Origin: Cupriavidus necator A5-1
Lineage (GTDB): Bacteria > Pseudomonadota > Gammaproteobacteria > Burkholderiales > Burkholderiaceae
Assembly (NCBI RefSeq): GCF_000744095.1
Contig: NZ_JQLI01000001.1
Location: 3,286,001 to 3,350,000 of the forward strand
Direction: 5' to 3'
DNA length: 64,000 bases
In this document: in pieces, positions 8,393 to 17,772 of the stretch
How the letters are laid out: each line of letters begins with the position of its first letter
Numbering within the stretch: position 1 is the stretch's first letter
Notes under the pieces: generated by a model
What the model was told of the DNA's origin: nothing
Seen by the model: only the letters and a program-made list of their open reading frames with translations
Database searches by the model: none
Made by a program: the position numbers and the translations under genes

Positions 8393-8947
8393 ATGGAATC
8401 CTCCAGTCAGCATTGCGGCGCAGGCATGCGGGCCGATAAAGCCGCCGGCGCCGAGCACCGGTACGCGGTGGATGCGGCCACCGTGCTGCGCCGCGCCGCG
8501 ATCTCCGGCACTTGCGCCAGCCTGGTGTCCACCGGCATGCTCGTCCGCGGCGGCAGCGTCGACTGCGGCAGCGCCTTCGCGCCGGTCAATGCGGTCAGCC
8601 ACTGGATCTGGGGCGAGCGCGCCATGCACGTCAACCGGCCGTCGTTCCGGCATACCGTGCTGGGCTACGTGATCCATCATGCGATGTCGGTGTTCTGGGC
8701 GGCCTTCTATGAGGGCGCAGTGGCGCACCGGGGGGCGCATCGCGCAGCGCCCGCGCTGGTGCTGAGCGGCCTCGCGATCGCGGGGATCGCCTGCTTCGTG
8801 GACCTCAAGTGCACGCCGCACCGCCTCACTCCGGGCTTCGAGCTCCGGCTCTCGCCAAGCATGCTGGCGCTGGTCTACCTGGCCTTCGGGCTGGCCCTTC
8901 CGCTCGCTTCGATGCTGGTGCGGCGCGCCACCCGGCGCCGGGACTGA
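8393..8947 (+). CDS. Small integral membrane protein, function unknown
   Basis: A 184-residue protein with about four hydrophobic segments (around residues 35-55, 90-112, 120-140 and 153-175) and a basic C-terminus (RRATRRRD). The stretch NAVSHWIWGERA … HTVLGYVIHHAMSVFWA looks like a family of small Burkholderiales membrane proteins often left uncharacterised or mislabelled as symporters. No convincing ribosome site marks the start, and the Met at codon 12 is possible. It does not overlap its neighbours and is bounded by the terminator at 8217 and the convergent PAS gene. No clear tie to oxalate use is visible. Confidence 0.6.
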   Translation: MESSSQHCGAGMRADKAAGAEHRYAVDAATVLRRAAISGTCASLVSTGMLVRGGSVDCGSAFAPVNAVSHWIWGERAMHVNRPSFRHTVLGYVIHHAMSVFWAAFYEGAVAHRGAHRAAPALVLSGLAIAGIACFVDLKCTPHRLTPGFELRLSPSMLALVYLAFGLALPLASMLVRRATRRRD

Positions 8948-8972
8948 AGCGCGCCCCGCCCTGCCCCAGCCT

Positions 8973-9413
8973 TCAGGCCGGGGAGGATGTCAACTGGCTC
9001 TCCAGCTCCACGATCCGCTTCTTCAACGCCCGCTCCTCCTGGAAGCGCACGGTCTCGTCGCGGATCACGGCGACGATGCCAGTGATGGCGCCGGCCTCAT
9101 CCTTTAGCAACGCCACGGTGAAGGCGATCGACATCGACTTGCCGTCCTTGTCGACCGCCGGCACCTTCAGCAGGTCATGGCCGTAGCGCGTGATGCCGGT
9201 GGCCATGGTCTTGTCATAGCCCTCCCAATGCCGCCCGCGCAGGCGCTCCGGGATGATCAGGTCGAGCGACTGGCCCATGGCCTCGGCCTGGCTGTAGCCG
9301 AACATGCGCTCGGCCGCAGGGTTCCACAGCGTGATGGCGCCTTTCGCGTCGGAGATGATGATGGCGTCGCCGATGGCGGTCACCAGTTGCGCGTGGTCGA
9401 TCTGGTCTGGCAT
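8973..9413 (-). CDS. Single-domain PAS sensor protein
   Basis: A 146-residue protein (154 if translation starts at 9437) made of one PAS domain, about residues 8-120, ending in a helix (RFQEERALKKRIVELESQL) that could form a coiled coil. The core WNPAAERMFGYSQAEAMGQSLDLIIP and the segment HWEGYDKTMATGITRYG match PAS folds of FixL-type heme or redox sensors; the cofactor cannot be told from sequence. There is no kinase or output domain, so it probably signals by protein contact. I prefer the Met at 9413 because GAGGGAA precedes it. It lies downstream of frc copy 1 beyond that gene's terminator. Confidence 0.75.
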   Translation of the reverse strand: MPDQIDHAQLVTAIGDAIIISDAKGAITLWNPAAERMFGYSQAEAMGQSLDLIIPERLRGRHWEGYDKTMATGITRYGHDLLKVPAVDKDGKSMSIAFTVALLKDEAGAITGIVAVIRDETVRFQEERALKKRIVELESQLTSSPA

Positions 9414-9492
9414 GGGGATTCCCTCGTTGTCGGTCATTGCCGTGTTGGGGTGTTGCCATCAAGGTAGCGCGGCAGGTGTGCGCGCTGCAAGC

Positions 9493-9552
9493 AAAAACGC
9501 CGGAGCCCGCTCACGCGAGGCCCCGGCGTACGCACCGGCACAAGTGCCGGTG
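9493..9552 (-). terminator. Tandem hairpins ending the oxc-frc operon
   Basis: On the minus strand a near-perfect palindrome CACCGGCAC/GTGCCGGTG (9552-9533) is followed by ACGCCGG (9529-9523) pairing with CCGGCGT (9503-9497) and a T-run. The second hairpin is a good intrinsic terminator just after frc copy 1. Confidence 0.75.
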
Positions 9553-9559
9553 TGCGGCG

Positions 9560-10810
9560 TCAGATGACCTGGGACTCGCGCAGGCGCTTGATGTCGTCCG
9601 GACCGTAGCCCAGGCCGGCCAGCACCTCGTCGCTATGCTCGCCCAGCAGCGGCGACCCGGTGATCGCCGGCTTCAGGTCGGAGAACTTGATCGGGCTGCC
9701 CACCGTCAGGTAAGTGCCACGCTCCTTGTGCGGAACTTCGGTGATGCTGCCGCTGGCGCGCAGCGACGGATCGGCGGCGATTTCCTTCATCGACAGTACC
9801 GGCGAGCACGGGATATCGAACTTGCGCAGGATGTCGACGGCCTCGTACTTGGTCTTGTCGGCGAGCCAGTCCTCGATGGTCTTGAAGATATCGAAGATAT
9901 GCGGCTGGCGTGCCTTGGCGGTGCTGTAGTTCGGATCGTCGATCCATTCCGGCTTGCCCAGCGCCTTGCAGATCGGCTCCCAGGCGTGGCCCTGGATGGT
10001 GAAGTAGATATAGGCGTTGGGGTCGGTTTCCCAGCCCTTGCACTTCAGCACCCAGCCCGGCTGGCCGCCGCCGCCCGCGTTGCCGCCGCGCGGCACCACG
10101 TCACTGAAGCTGCCATGCGGGTACTGCGGATACTCTTCCAGGAAGCCCAGGCGGTCCAGGCGCTGCTGGTCGCGCAGCTTGACGCGGCACAGGTTGAGCA
10201 CGGCGTCCTGCATCGATACGGCCACCTTCTGGCCCTTGCCGGTCTTGTCGCGGCCGATCAGCGCGGTGAGGATACCGATGGCCAGGTGCATGCCGGTGTT
10301 GGAATCGCCCAGCGCGGCGGCGGACACCGTCGGCGGGCCGTCCCAGAAGCCGGTGGTCGAGGCCGCGCCGCCGGCGCACTGGGCCACGTTCTCGTAGACC
10401 TTCAGGTCTTCATAGTGGTGGCCATCACTGAAGCCCTTCACCGAAGCCACGATCATCTTCGGGTTCAGTTCGTTGATGCGTTCCCACGAGAAGCCCATGC
10501 GGTCCAGCGCGCCGGGGCCGAAGTTCTCGACCAGCACATCCGACTCGCGGATCAGCTGCTCCAGGATCTTCTTGCCTTCCGGCTTCTTGGTGTCCAGCGT
10601 CAGGCTGCGCTTGTTGGAGTTGAGCATGGTGAAGTACAGCGCATCGACATCCGGGATGTCGCGCAGCTGCGTGCGCGTGACATCGCCGGAACCGGGGCGC
10701 TCCACCTTGATGACGTCTGCGCCGAACCACGCGAGAAGCTGCGTGCAGGCGGGCCCGGCCTGGACGTGCGTGAAGTCGATGATCTTGATGCCGTTGAGTG
10801 GGAGGTTCAC
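9560..10810 (-). CDS. frc: Formyl-CoA:oxalate CoA-transferase, copy 1
   Basis: A 416-residue class III CoA-transferase (CaiB/BaiF family), the usual Frc length. It moves CoA from formyl-CoA to oxalate, giving oxalyl-CoA for Oxc, in the cytoplasm. Diagnostic residues sit at the Oxalobacter Frc positions: Gln17 in THVQAGP, the catalytic Asp169 in ALGDSNTG, and the glycine-rich loop GGGGQPG. It is 42 bases downstream of oxc on the same strand, so the two are an operon whose product pair cycles CoA between oxalate and formate. Expression is likely under the operator at 12780-12799. Copy 2 at 18770-20002 is a diverged paralogue. Confidence 0.93.
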   Translation of the reverse strand: MNLPLNGIKIIDFTHVQAGPACTQLLAWFGADVIKVERPGSGDVTRTQLRDIPDVDALYFTMLNSNKRSLTLDTKKPEGKKILEQLIRESDVLVENFGPGALDRMGFSWERINELNPKMIVASVKGFSDGHHYEDLKVYENVAQCAGGAASTTGFWDGPPTVSAAALGDSNTGMHLAIGILTALIGRDKTGKGQKVAVSMQDAVLNLCRVKLRDQQRLDRLGFLEEYPQYPHGSFSDVVPRGGNAGGGGQPGWVLKCKGWETDPNAYIYFTIQGHAWEPICKALGKPEWIDDPNYSTAKARQPHIFDIFKTIEDWLADKTKYEAVDILRKFDIPCSPVLSMKEIAADPSLRASGSITEVPHKERGTYLTVGSPIKFSDLKPAITGSPLLGEHSDEVLAGLGYGPDDIKRLRESQVI

Positions 10811-10852
10811 TTTCGTTCTCCTATTGGATCAGAGGGGTGAAATTCGGGTGAA

Positions 10853-12586
10853 TTACTTCGTGGCCGAGCTTTGCGGATTCAGATTGGTCAGACGACCGCT
10901 TTCGGTGCCAGCAGCCGGGTCGATGACGGCATTGACCAGCGTGGGCTTGCCCGACCGCAGGGCTTCGTTCACCGCAGCTTCGAGTTCCGCCGGCGTGGTG
11001 ACGTTGTGACCGACGCCACCGAACGCTTCCATCATCCTGTCGTAGCGCGCGCCCTGGACGAACATCGTGACCGCCGGATCCTTGCCGCCGGTCGGATTCA
11101 CGTCGATACCCTTGTAGACGCCGTTGTTGTTGAAAATGACGATGCAGACCGGCAGGTTGTAACGGCAGATCGTCTCGACTTCCATGCCCGAGAAACCGAA
11201 CGCACTGTCACCGCACAGCGCCAGCACCGGCTTGTTGGTCTCGACCGCCGCGGCGACCGCGTAGCCCATGCCCACGCCCATCACGCCCCAGGTGCCCACA
11301 TCAAGGCGCTTGCGCGGCTCGTACATGTCGATCACGGCACGGGCGTAGTCCAGCGTGTTGGCGCCTTCGTTGACAAACGAGATGCTCGGATTGGCCTTGA
11401 CGACCTCCTTCAGCACGCGCAGCGCGCTGTGGAAGTTCATCGGCGACGCATCCTTGGCCAGCGTCTCGGCCATCTTCGCCAAGTTCTTGTCCTTGCGTTC
11501 GACCACCGCGTTCAGCCACTCGGCGCCCGGCTTGGCAAAGTCGTTGCCGATCTTGTCGAGCATCGCCGACACGCACGAACCAATGTCACCCACTACCGGC
11601 GCGGCGATGGCGACGTTGCTGTCCATCTCGGTCGGCGCGATGTCGATCTGGATGAATTGCTTCGGCTTGCCCCAGGTCTTGCCCTTGCCGTGCGACAGCA
11701 GCCAGTTCAGGCGGGCGCCGACCAGCAACACCACGTCAGCTTCAGCCAGCACATACGAGCGTGCGGCCGAGGCCGATTGCGGGTGCGTATCGGGCAGCAG
11801 ACCCTTGGCCATCGACATCGGCAGGTACGGAATGCCCGTCTTCTCGACCAGCGTGCGGATATCCGCATCGGCGCGTGCGTACGCGGCACCCTTGCCCAGC
11901 AGGATCAGCGGGCGCTTGGCGTTCTTCAGCAGCGCGACGGCACGGTCGACCGAGTCCGGTGCAGGCAGTTGGCGCGGGGCCGGATCCACCACCTTGATCA
12001 GCGACTTGCGGCCCCGCTCGGCTTCCATCGACTGGCCCAGCAGCTTGGCCGGCAGGTCCAGGTACACACCGCCCGGACGGCCCGACACGGCGGCACGAAT
12101 GGCACGCGCGATACCGACACCAATGTCTTCAGCATGCAGCACGCGGAAGGCAGCCTTGGCGTGCGGACGGGCGATGGCCAGCTGGTCCATCTCTTCGTAG
12201 TCACCCTGCTGCAAATCGACGATCTCGCGCTCGCTCGAGCCGCTGATCAGGATCATCGGGAAGCAGTTGGTGGTCGCATGCGCCAGCGCCGTCAGCCCGT
12301 TCAGGAAGCCGGGCGCAGAAACGGTCAGGCAAATGCCCGGCTTTTGCGTGAGAAAGCCGGCAATCGCTGCTGCGTTGCCTGCGTTCTGCTCGTGACGGAA
12401 GCTGATGACGCGCATGCCGTTGGCCTGCGCCAGACGAGCCAGATCGGTGACCGGAATGCCGGGCAGGCCGTAGATGTTTTCGATGCCGTTCAGCTTCAGC
12501 GCGTCGATGACCAGATGAAAACCATCGGTTTGTGCCTGATGTTCTTCCGCGGCGTGACGCTGCAGTTCGTTTCCGACTTCTGCCAT
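10853..12586 (-). CDS. oxc: Oxalyl-CoA decarboxylase
   Basis: A 577-residue thiamine-diphosphate enzyme that converts oxalyl-CoA to formyl-CoA and CO2 in the cytoplasm. The three-domain layout is visible: a Pyr domain with the ThDP-activating Glu66 in SFRHEQNAG, a middle domain at about 200-345, and a PP domain with the Mg/ThDP motif GDSAFGFSG at 459-467 ending in NNNG (486-489). The segment [10 protein letters not shown] is characteristic of Oxc rather than acetolactate synthase. The gene precedes frc (42-base gap) and follows a promoter with the oxalate operator and a 19-codon leader frame (12629-12688). Function is well supported by neighbours and motifs. Confidence 0.94.
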   Translation of the reverse strand: MAEVGNELQRHAAEEHQAQTDGFHLVIDALKLNGIENIYGLPGIPVTDLARLAQANGMRVISFRHEQNAGNAAAIAGFLTQKPGICLTVSAPGFLNGLTALAHATTNCFPMILISGSSEREIVDLQQGDYEEMDQLAIARPHAKAAFRVLHAEDIGVGIARAIRAAVSGRPGGVYLDLPAKLLGQSMEAERGRKSLIKVVDPAPRQLPAPDSVDRAVALLKNAKRPLILLGKGAAYARADADIRTLVEKTGIPYLPMSMAKGLLPDTHPQSASAARSYVLAEADVVLLVGARLNWLLSHGKGKTWGKPKQFIQIDIAPTEMDSNVAIAAPVVGDIGSCVSAMLDKIGNDFAKPGAEWLNAVVERKDKNLAKMAETLAKDASPMNFHSALRVLKEVVKANPSISFVNEGANTLDYARAVIDMYEPRKRLDVGTWGVMGVGMGYAVAAAVETNKPVLALCGDSAFGFSGMEVETICRYNLPVCIVIFNNNGVYKGIDVNPTGGKDPAVTMFVQGARYDRMMEAFGGVGHNVTTPAELEAAVNEALRSGKPTLVNAVIDPAAGTESGRLTNLNPQSSATK

Positions 12587-12628
12587 GGTTGCTTCCTTCT
12601 ATACAAATTGACTGGGGTTGGAATTCTT

Positions 12629-12688
12629 CTATTTCAGGGTGTCTTCCGCGGTGGTGCTCTCGGCCCGCTTCGCTACGACTTCGGACAT
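12629..12688 (-). pseudogene. 19-codon leader frame upstream of oxc, remnant of a ThDP gene start
   Basis: The frame MSEVVAKRAESTTAEDTLK ends at TAG and has a strong ribosome site (GAGGAGACCAAGC). It matches the start MSEVVEAKRSGNTTAEDTLK of the broken ThDP gene at 20030-20239, including the bases around the ribosome site. The two oxalate operons therefore share a duplicated 5' region. The frame is either a leftover from duplication or a leader peptide that brings ribosomes toward oxc, 43 bases further on. Confidence 0.5.
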
Positions 12689-12777
12689 GCTTGGTCTCCT
12701 CGTTGGACTCGTGTTCGTAGTGCGCGGGGGCTGCCCCCTTGCTTCAACCTCTGCCGTCCGTTCGGCCGGCCTTAATG

Positions 12778-12810
12778 ACATACGGTATGTGATATATCAG
12801 AGAACGGCAA
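12778..12810 (-). promoter_or_regulatory. oxc-frc promoter with overlapping palindromic operators
   Basis: Minus-strand -35 TTGCCG (12810-12805) and -10 TACCGT (12787-12782) are spaced 17 nt. TGATATATCA (12790-12799) fills the spacer, and a second palindrome ACATACGGTATGT (12778-12790) covers the -10. The arrangement is the same at oxlT copy 1 and frc copy 2, and argues for repression when the inducer is absent. Confidence 0.65.
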
Positions 12811-12974
12811 GCTATTTTCCTACTCTGCGACAAACTTTCGTCAGTGCACTGCAGCAAACCGATCTCTATCTGCGCTCAAATCAGCGCAATTCCTTAATCT
12901 GTGCAATCCATTCCCCCTTCGCACAGATGCAGGAGGCTCAATCCGCAAGCTAATTGCACTGCGGATCCAGGCAA

Positions 12975-12990
12975 TAGATATATTACATAC
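12975..12990 (+). promoter_or_regulatory. Second operator-like site upstream of oxc
   Basis: TAGATATATTACATAC is the reverse of the common site with two changes (minus strand GTATGTAATATATCTA). It faces the main oxc operator about 180 bases away, a pairing that recurs upstream of frc copy 2 (20297 and 20460). Two distant sites could allow looping. Confidence 0.45.
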
Positions 12991-13059
12991 CAAGTTTTTG
13001 AGGCACTTTGAGGCCATCTGAAATGCCCTTGCGAGGTCCTCAATTTCTCATGCCCTGCT

Positions 13060-13099
13060 CCAGGCGCTTGCGCCTGGGCGGCCTGGCGCAAGCGCCTGG
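13060..13099 (-). terminator. Perfect 15-bp hairpin after oxlT copy 3
   Basis: Arms 13060-13074 and 13085-13099 (CCAGGCGCTTGCGCC and complement) enclose a 10-nt loop, 47 bases beyond the oxlT copy 3 stop. There is no U-run, so the terminator call is moderate; a dispersed repeat is possible. Confidence 0.5.
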
Positions 13100-13145
13100 C
13101 CTCCAAAAACTTCAATACATCACTACAGACACAGTGATGCCGAGC

Positions 13146-14492
13146 CTAATCACCGCGCCTGGCCGATGCGCTCGCAAGGAAGCCCACGTCCGATACCGGC
13201 ATGGTTGGCTCCGAATGGCCCGTGATGAACCGTTTGCGCATGGGCGCCAGCAGCACCTTGGCCGAGATCCCCGCCGCGATCGTCACTACCGCCGCCACTG
13301 TGAATACCGCCTCCCAGCCACCGCGCGCCGACAGCACTGAGGCCAACGGCACCAGCATCGCCGCCGTCCCCTTCGCTGTATAAAGCGTGCCCGCGTTCGC
13401 CGCCGCGAACTTGCTGCCGAACGTGTCCGCGCACAGCGCCGGGAAGATCGAGAAGATCTCGCCCCAGAACAGGAACGTCAGCGCCGCGAAGAACATGAAC
13501 CAGTACGGGTTATGCCCCAGCTGCATCAACCCCAGCAGCGCCAGCCCCTCGCCGATGAAGATCACGAACATCGTGTTCTCGCGGCCGAACTTGTCAGACA
13601 GGAACCCGCACAGCGGCCGTGTAAAGCCATTGCACAGGTTGTCGATCGACAGCGTCATCGTCAGCAGCGGCAAGGTCAGCCCCAGCAGCGTCACCGGCAT
13701 CGACGCAAAGCCGAAGTCCTTGGCGATGGGGCCCAGTTGCGCCGTGGCCATGATCCCGCCTGCCGCCACCGCAACGAAGCTCGCGTAGATCAGCCAGAAC
13801 ACCGGCGTCTTCACCATCTGCCCCGGCGTGTACTCCACCGGGTTGGTCAGCACCGCCTTGGCCGCCACCGCACCCTTCGGCGCACGCGGCTTCACCAGCA
13901 GCAGCGCCAGCGCGAAGATGCACACCCCTTGCAGGATGCCGAAGAACAGGAATGCCTTCTCATAGCCTGCGCTCTGGATCATGTTGGCGATCGGGATCAC
14001 CGTGATCGCCGCCCCCGCGCCAAAGCCCGCCGCCGTCAGTCCCGCGGCTAGCCCCCGCTTGTCCGGGAACCACTTCAGCGCATTGCCCACGCACGTGCCA
14101 TACACACCGCCCGCGCCGATGCCCGCGATCACCGCCGCCGCATACAACTCCGGCAGCGTCGTCGCATACGCATTCATCACCCACGCCAGTCCCGCGCAGA
14201 TCGCACCACCCGCCACCACCGGGCGCGGACCGAACTTGTCCACCAGCCAGCCCTCCAGCGGCACCAGCCAGGTCTCGGTCACGATGAAAATGGAAAACGC
14301 CACCTGGATCGCGGACGCGCCCCAGTGGTGCTTGGCGTCCATCGGCGACACAAACAAGGTCCAGCCATACTGCAGGTTCGCCACAAGCCCCATGCACACC
14401 ACGCCGATTGCCAACTGCGTCCAACGGTTCTGCAGGCCTCGGCCGTTCACGTCGCCGTGAGCCGCCGGGGCCGCTGCTTCATATCGCGCCAT
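13146..14492 (-). CDS. oxlT: Oxalate/formate antiporter (MFS, OFA family), copy 3
   Basis: A 448-residue OxlT-family antiporter differing from copy 2 (5295-6635) by only scattered residues. The motifs QYGWTLFVSPMD, DKFGPRP, GNALKWFPDKRGLAAG, NGFTRPLCGFLSD and YTAKGTAAM are all kept. Its upstream 150-180 bases also resemble those of copy 2, down to the LysR-type operator (14644-14679), but no LysR gene lies next to it. The copy therefore arose by duplication of gene plus control region. It lies upstream of oxc in the same direction, separated by the hairpin at 13060 and a fresh promoter. It should exchange oxalate and formate at the inner membrane. Confidence 0.88.
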   Translation of the reverse strand: MARYEAAAPAAHGDVNGRGLQNRWTQLAIGVVCMGLVANLQYGWTLFVSPMDAKHHWGASAIQVAFSIFIVTETWLVPLEGWLVDKFGPRPVVAGGAICAGLAWVMNAYATTLPELYAAAVIAGIGAGGVYGTCVGNALKWFPDKRGLAAGLTAAGFGAGAAITVIPIANMIQSAGYEKAFLFFGILQGVCIFALALLLVKPRAPKGAVAAKAVLTNPVEYTPGQMVKTPVFWLIYASFVAVAAGGIMATAQLGPIAKDFGFASMPVTLLGLTLPLLTMTLSIDNLCNGFTRPLCGFLSDKFGRENTMFVIFIGEGLALLGLMQLGHNPYWFMFFAALTFLFWGEIFSIFPALCADTFGSKFAAANAGTLYTAKGTAAMLVPLASVLSARGGWEAVFTVAAVVTIAAGISAKVLLAPMRKRFITGHSEPTMPVSDVGFLASASARRGD

Positions 14493-14643
14493 CTGTCCTT
14501 GTCTCCTGGTATTTTTTGTATTGCGCCTCGACGGGCACTTCAGGGCTGTCCGTGGGTGAGCCCTTTACGACTAGACCGGCGCCGGTATTGCGGCACATAA
14601 ATCGGTGGATTGATGCTACCTGAAGCTTAATTGGCCTTGCCTT

Positions 14644-14679
14644 AAAGTTTTTTATCGTATCTATTCACGATCGTTTATA
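14644..14679 (-). promoter_or_regulatory. LysR-type operator of oxlT copy 3 (duplicate of that of copy 2)
   Basis: AAAGTTTTTTATCGT (14644-14658) and ACGATCGTTTATA (14667-14679) match 6793-6807 and 6816-6828. The interrupted palindrome ATCGT-N8-ACGAT is intact. It lies about 170 bases from the start codon, as in copy 2, so the regulator at 6848-7789 probably acts here in trans. Confidence 0.6.
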
Positions 14680-14757
14680 CATCGGGGATTTGGCATGAAT
14701 TGCGGCGCAGGAATGCCATAGCGGCCCGTCCACGGTATCCCCGACCCAGGAAAACCC

Positions 14758-16155
14758 CTACGCAGGCGTTTCCTCCAACTGCCGCAGCAAGGCATCGACA
14801 CTGCCCTTGGCATCGCCAAACCACATGCGCGTGTTGTCCTTGTAGAACAGCGGGTTGTCCACGCCCGCGTAGCCCGCCGCCATGCTGCGCTTGGACACCA
14901 CCACGGTCTTGGCCTTCCACACTTCCAGCACCGGCATGCCGGCGATCGGGCTGGCCGGGTCTTCCAGCGCGCCGGGGTTGACGATGTCGTTGGCGCCGAC
15001 CACTAGCACCACATCGGCCTTCTCGAAATCGTCGTTGATCTCTTCCATTTCCAGCACGATGTCGTACGGCACCCGGGCCTCGGCCAGCAGCACGTTCATA
15101 TGCCCCGGCAAGCGGCCCGCCACCGGGTGGATGCCGAATCGGACATTGATCCCCTGCGCACGCAAGCGCCGCGCGATCTCGCTGATGGTGCCCTGCGCCT
15201 GTGCCACCGCCATGCCGTAGCCCGGCACGATGATGACCTCGCTGGCATCCTTGAGCAGGCTGCTGACTTCCTCGCTCGACACCGGCAGCACCTCGCCCTG
15301 CTCGGTGGCAGTGCCTTGCGCCTGCACCGCGCCGAAGCCGCCCAGGATCACCGACAGGAACTTGCGATTCATCGCCTTGCACATGATGTAGCTGAGGATG
15401 GCGCCGCTCGAGCCCACCAGCGCGCCGGTGATGATCAGCAGGTCGTTGCCCAGCATGAAGCCGGTCGCCGCCGCGGCCCAGCCGGAGTAGCTGTTCAGCA
15501 TCGACACCACCACCGGCATGTCGGCGCCGCCGATGGCCAGCACCAGGTGCGCGCCGACCAGCAGCGCGATCCCGGTCATGATCGCCAGCGGCACCAGCCC
15601 CTGCTGCGGATCGGCAGCGCTGAGGAAGCGATACCCCAGCCACACGCACACCAGCAGCGCGCCGGCGTTGAGCATGTGGCGGCCCGGCAGCAGCATCGGC
15701 TTGCCGCCCATGGTGCCCTGCAGCTTGAGGAAGGCGATGATCGAGCCGGTGAAGGTGACCGCGCCGATCAGGATGCCGAGGTAGGTCTCGACCTCGTGGA
15801 TCATCTTCTCCGCGCCGGCCAGCGTGGTCGGCTCCAGGTAGTTGGCGTAGCCCACCAGCACCGCGGCCAGCCCGACGAAGCTGTGCAGCATCGCCACCAG
15901 TTGCGGCATCTGCGTCATCTCCACGCGCTTGGCCAGCATCGCGCCGGCCGCCCCGCCCGCGAGCATCGCGCCGATGATGATGGCGATGCCGTCCGGGCTG
16001 CCGGCCAGCACGGTGGTCAACACCGCGATCACCATGCCGGCGATGCCAAGCATGTTGCCGCGTTTGGCGGTGGCGGGGTGGCTCAGCCCGCTGAGGCTGA
16101 GGATAAAGAGCGCGCTCGCGCCAAGGTAAGCGATATTGCTGATTCCGGAAGGCAT
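14758..16155 (-). CDS. pntB: NAD(P) transhydrogenase, beta subunit
   Basis: A 465-residue membrane subunit of proton-translocating transhydrogenase, which reduces NADP with NADH at the cost of the proton gradient. About nine membrane segments fill residues 1-270. The NADP-binding domain III follows, with [45 protein letters not shown] and [17 protein letters not shown], all family hallmarks. Length equals the E. coli protein. It is 18 bases after pntA on the same strand. In this setting it would turn NADH from formate oxidation into NADPH needed to assimilate oxalate-derived carbon. Confidence 0.95.
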   Translation of the reverse strand: MPSGISNIAYLGASALFILSLSGLSHPATAKRGNMLGIAGMVIAVLTTVLAGSPDGIAIIIGAMLAGGAAGAMLAKRVEMTQMPQLVAMLHSFVGLAAVLVGYANYLEPTTLAGAEKMIHEVETYLGILIGAVTFTGSIIAFLKLQGTMGGKPMLLPGRHMLNAGALLVCVWLGYRFLSAADPQQGLVPLAIMTGIALLVGAHLVLAIGGADMPVVVSMLNSYSGWAAAATGFMLGNDLLIITGALVGSSGAILSYIMCKAMNRKFLSVILGGFGAVQAQGTATEQGEVLPVSSEEVSSLLKDASEVIIVPGYGMAVAQAQGTISEIARRLRAQGINVRFGIHPVAGRLPGHMNVLLAEARVPYDIVLEMEEINDDFEKADVVLVVGANDIVNPGALEDPASPIAGMPVLEVWKAKTVVVSKRSMAAGYAGVDNPLFYKDNTRMWFGDAKGSVDALLRQLEETPA

Positions 16156-16173
16156 GGCTCTGTCTCCTTGGCC

Positions 16174-17745
16174 TTAATCTCGCTGGAACATCTTCAGCAT
16201 GCGCTGCGTGACCAGGAAGCCGCCGGCGATATTGATGGTGGCGACGAACACCGCGCAGCCGGCGATCACCGCCGTCAGCAGCGACGGCTTGCCCAGCTGC
16301 ACCAGCGCCCCCACCACGATGATCCCGCTGATGGCATTGGTCACGCTCATCAGCGGCGTATGCAGCGCGGCGGTGACATTCCACACCACCTGGTAGCCGA
16401 CAAAGATCGCCAGCACGAACACCGTGAAATGTGCCATGAACGCCGGTGGCGCGACCGCACCAAGGCCAAGCAGCGCGGCTGCGGCAAGCGCCAGGGCAAT
16501 CAGCGTCACGCCGGTACGGCTCGGCGGCTCGGCAGCTTCGGTCTGCACCGGCGGCGCCGCGGCCGGCGCCTGCTGCTGCGGGATGGCCACCGTCAGCGGC
16601 GGCGGCGGCCAAGTCACTGCGCCCTGGTGCAGCACCGTGGCGCCGCGGATCATCTCGTCGTCCATATCGACCACGAGCTGCCCGTCCTTGCCCGGCGTCA
16701 GCTCGGTCAGCAGGTGGCGGATATTGGTGGCGTAGAGCTGGCTGGCCTGCGCCGCCATGCGGCTGGGCAGGTCGGTATAGCCGATGATCGTCACACCGTT
16801 GTGCCGCACCGATTCACCCGGCACGGTCAGTATGCAGTTGCCGCCCTGCTCCGCGGCCAGGTCCACCACCACGCTGCCCGCGCGCATCAGGCCGACGGTG
16901 CCGGCTTCGAGCAGCTTCGGCGCGGGCTTGCCCGGGATCAGCGCGGTGGTGATGATGATGTCGACCTCGCGCGCCTGCTCGGCAAAGAGGCGCATCTCCG
17001 CCTCGATAAAGGCGGGACTCATTTCCTTGGCATAGCCGCCGCTGCCGCTGCCGTCTTCTTCGATTTCAACCGTGAGGAACTCGGCGCCAAGGCTTTCGAT
17101 CTGCTGGCGCACCACCGGCCGCGTATCGAAGGCCCGCACCACCGCCCCCAGGCTGCGCGCCGCGCCGATCGCCGCCAGCCCCGCCACGCCGGCGCCGATC
17201 ACCAGCACGCGCGCCGGCGGGATCTTGCCCGCCGCCGTGATCTGCCCGGCAAAGGGACGGCCAAAGGCATGCGCGGCCTCGATCACCGCGCGGTAGCCCG
17301 CCATATTGGCCATCGAGCTGAGTGCATCGAGCTTCTGCGCGCGCGAGATGCGCGGCACGCAATCCATTGCCAGCACCGTTGCGCCGCGCTGCGTCAGCCG
17401 CTCCAGCATCGCCATCTGCTGCGCCGGCCAGACAAAGCCGATCAGGGTGGCATGCTTCTTCAGCAGCGCCGCCTCTTCCACGCCCAGGCTGGGGTGGGCC
17501 TGCGGCGGGCGCACCTTGATCACCACGTCGACCGACGCCCACAGGCTGGCCGCATCGACGATGGCCGCGCCCGCGCCGCGATAGTCATCGTCGGAGAACG
17601 AGGCCTCCTGGCCCGCGCCGGTCTCTACCGCCACCTTGTAGCCGAGCTTGAGCAGTTCCCTGACCGAGTCCGGGGTGGCGGCAACGCGGCGCTCTCCCGG
17701 ATGGACCTCGCGTGGCACACCGATCGTCATTGGCATGGCATTCAC
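16174..17745 (-). CDS. pntA: NAD(P) transhydrogenase, alpha subunit
   Basis: A 523-residue full-length alpha chain, the E. coli layout in one polypeptide. The soluble NAD-binding domain I (about 1-375) has the start [18 protein letters not shown], the Rossmann motif [17 protein letters not shown] and [18 protein letters not shown], plus [15 protein letters not shown] proline/alanine linker (about 385-410) leads to four membrane helices and the end RMLKMFQRD. It sits between the FAH-family gene and pntB, 18 bases from the latter, and forms the PntAB pump in the inner membrane. Some alphaproteobacteria split this chain; here it is fused. Confidence 0.95.
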   Translation of the reverse strand: MNAMPMTIGVPREVHPGERRVAATPDSVRELLKLGYKVAVETGAGQEASFSDDDYRGAGAAIVDAASLWASVDVVIKVRPPQAHPSLGVEEAALLKKHATLIGFVWPAQQMAMLERLTQRGATVLAMDCVPRISRAQKLDALSSMANMAGYRAVIEAAHAFGRPFAGQITAAGKIPPARVLVIGAGVAGLAAIGAARSLGAVVRAFDTRPVVRQQIESLGAEFLTVEIEEDGSGSGGYAKEMSPAFIEAEMRLFAEQAREVDIIITTALIPGKPAPKLLEAGTVGLMRAGSVVVDLAAEQGGNCILTVPGESVRHNGVTIIGYTDLPSRMAAQASQLYATNIRHLLTELTPGKDGQLVVDMDDEMIRGATVLHQGAVTWPPPPLTVAIPQQQAPAAAPPVQTEAAEPPSRTGVTLIALALAAAALLGLGAVAPPAFMAHFTVFVLAIFVGYQVVWNVTAALHTPLMSVTNAISGIIVVGALVQLGKPSLLTAVIAGCAVFVATINIAGGFLVTQRMLKMFQRD

Positions 17746-17772
17746 CGTCCTGTATGTGAGTGCGGATGGCGT

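Larger units (their letters stand above)
12689..13145. other. Intergenic control region between oxlT copy 3 and oxc
   Basis: No gene is seen. The stretch holds the oxc promoter/operator (12778-12810), a second operator-like site in the opposite sense (12975-12990), the motif GTGCACTGCAGCAA (12844-12857, matched upstream of frc copy 2 at 20352-20365) and the hairpin after oxlT copy 3 (13060-13099). Confidence 0.6.
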
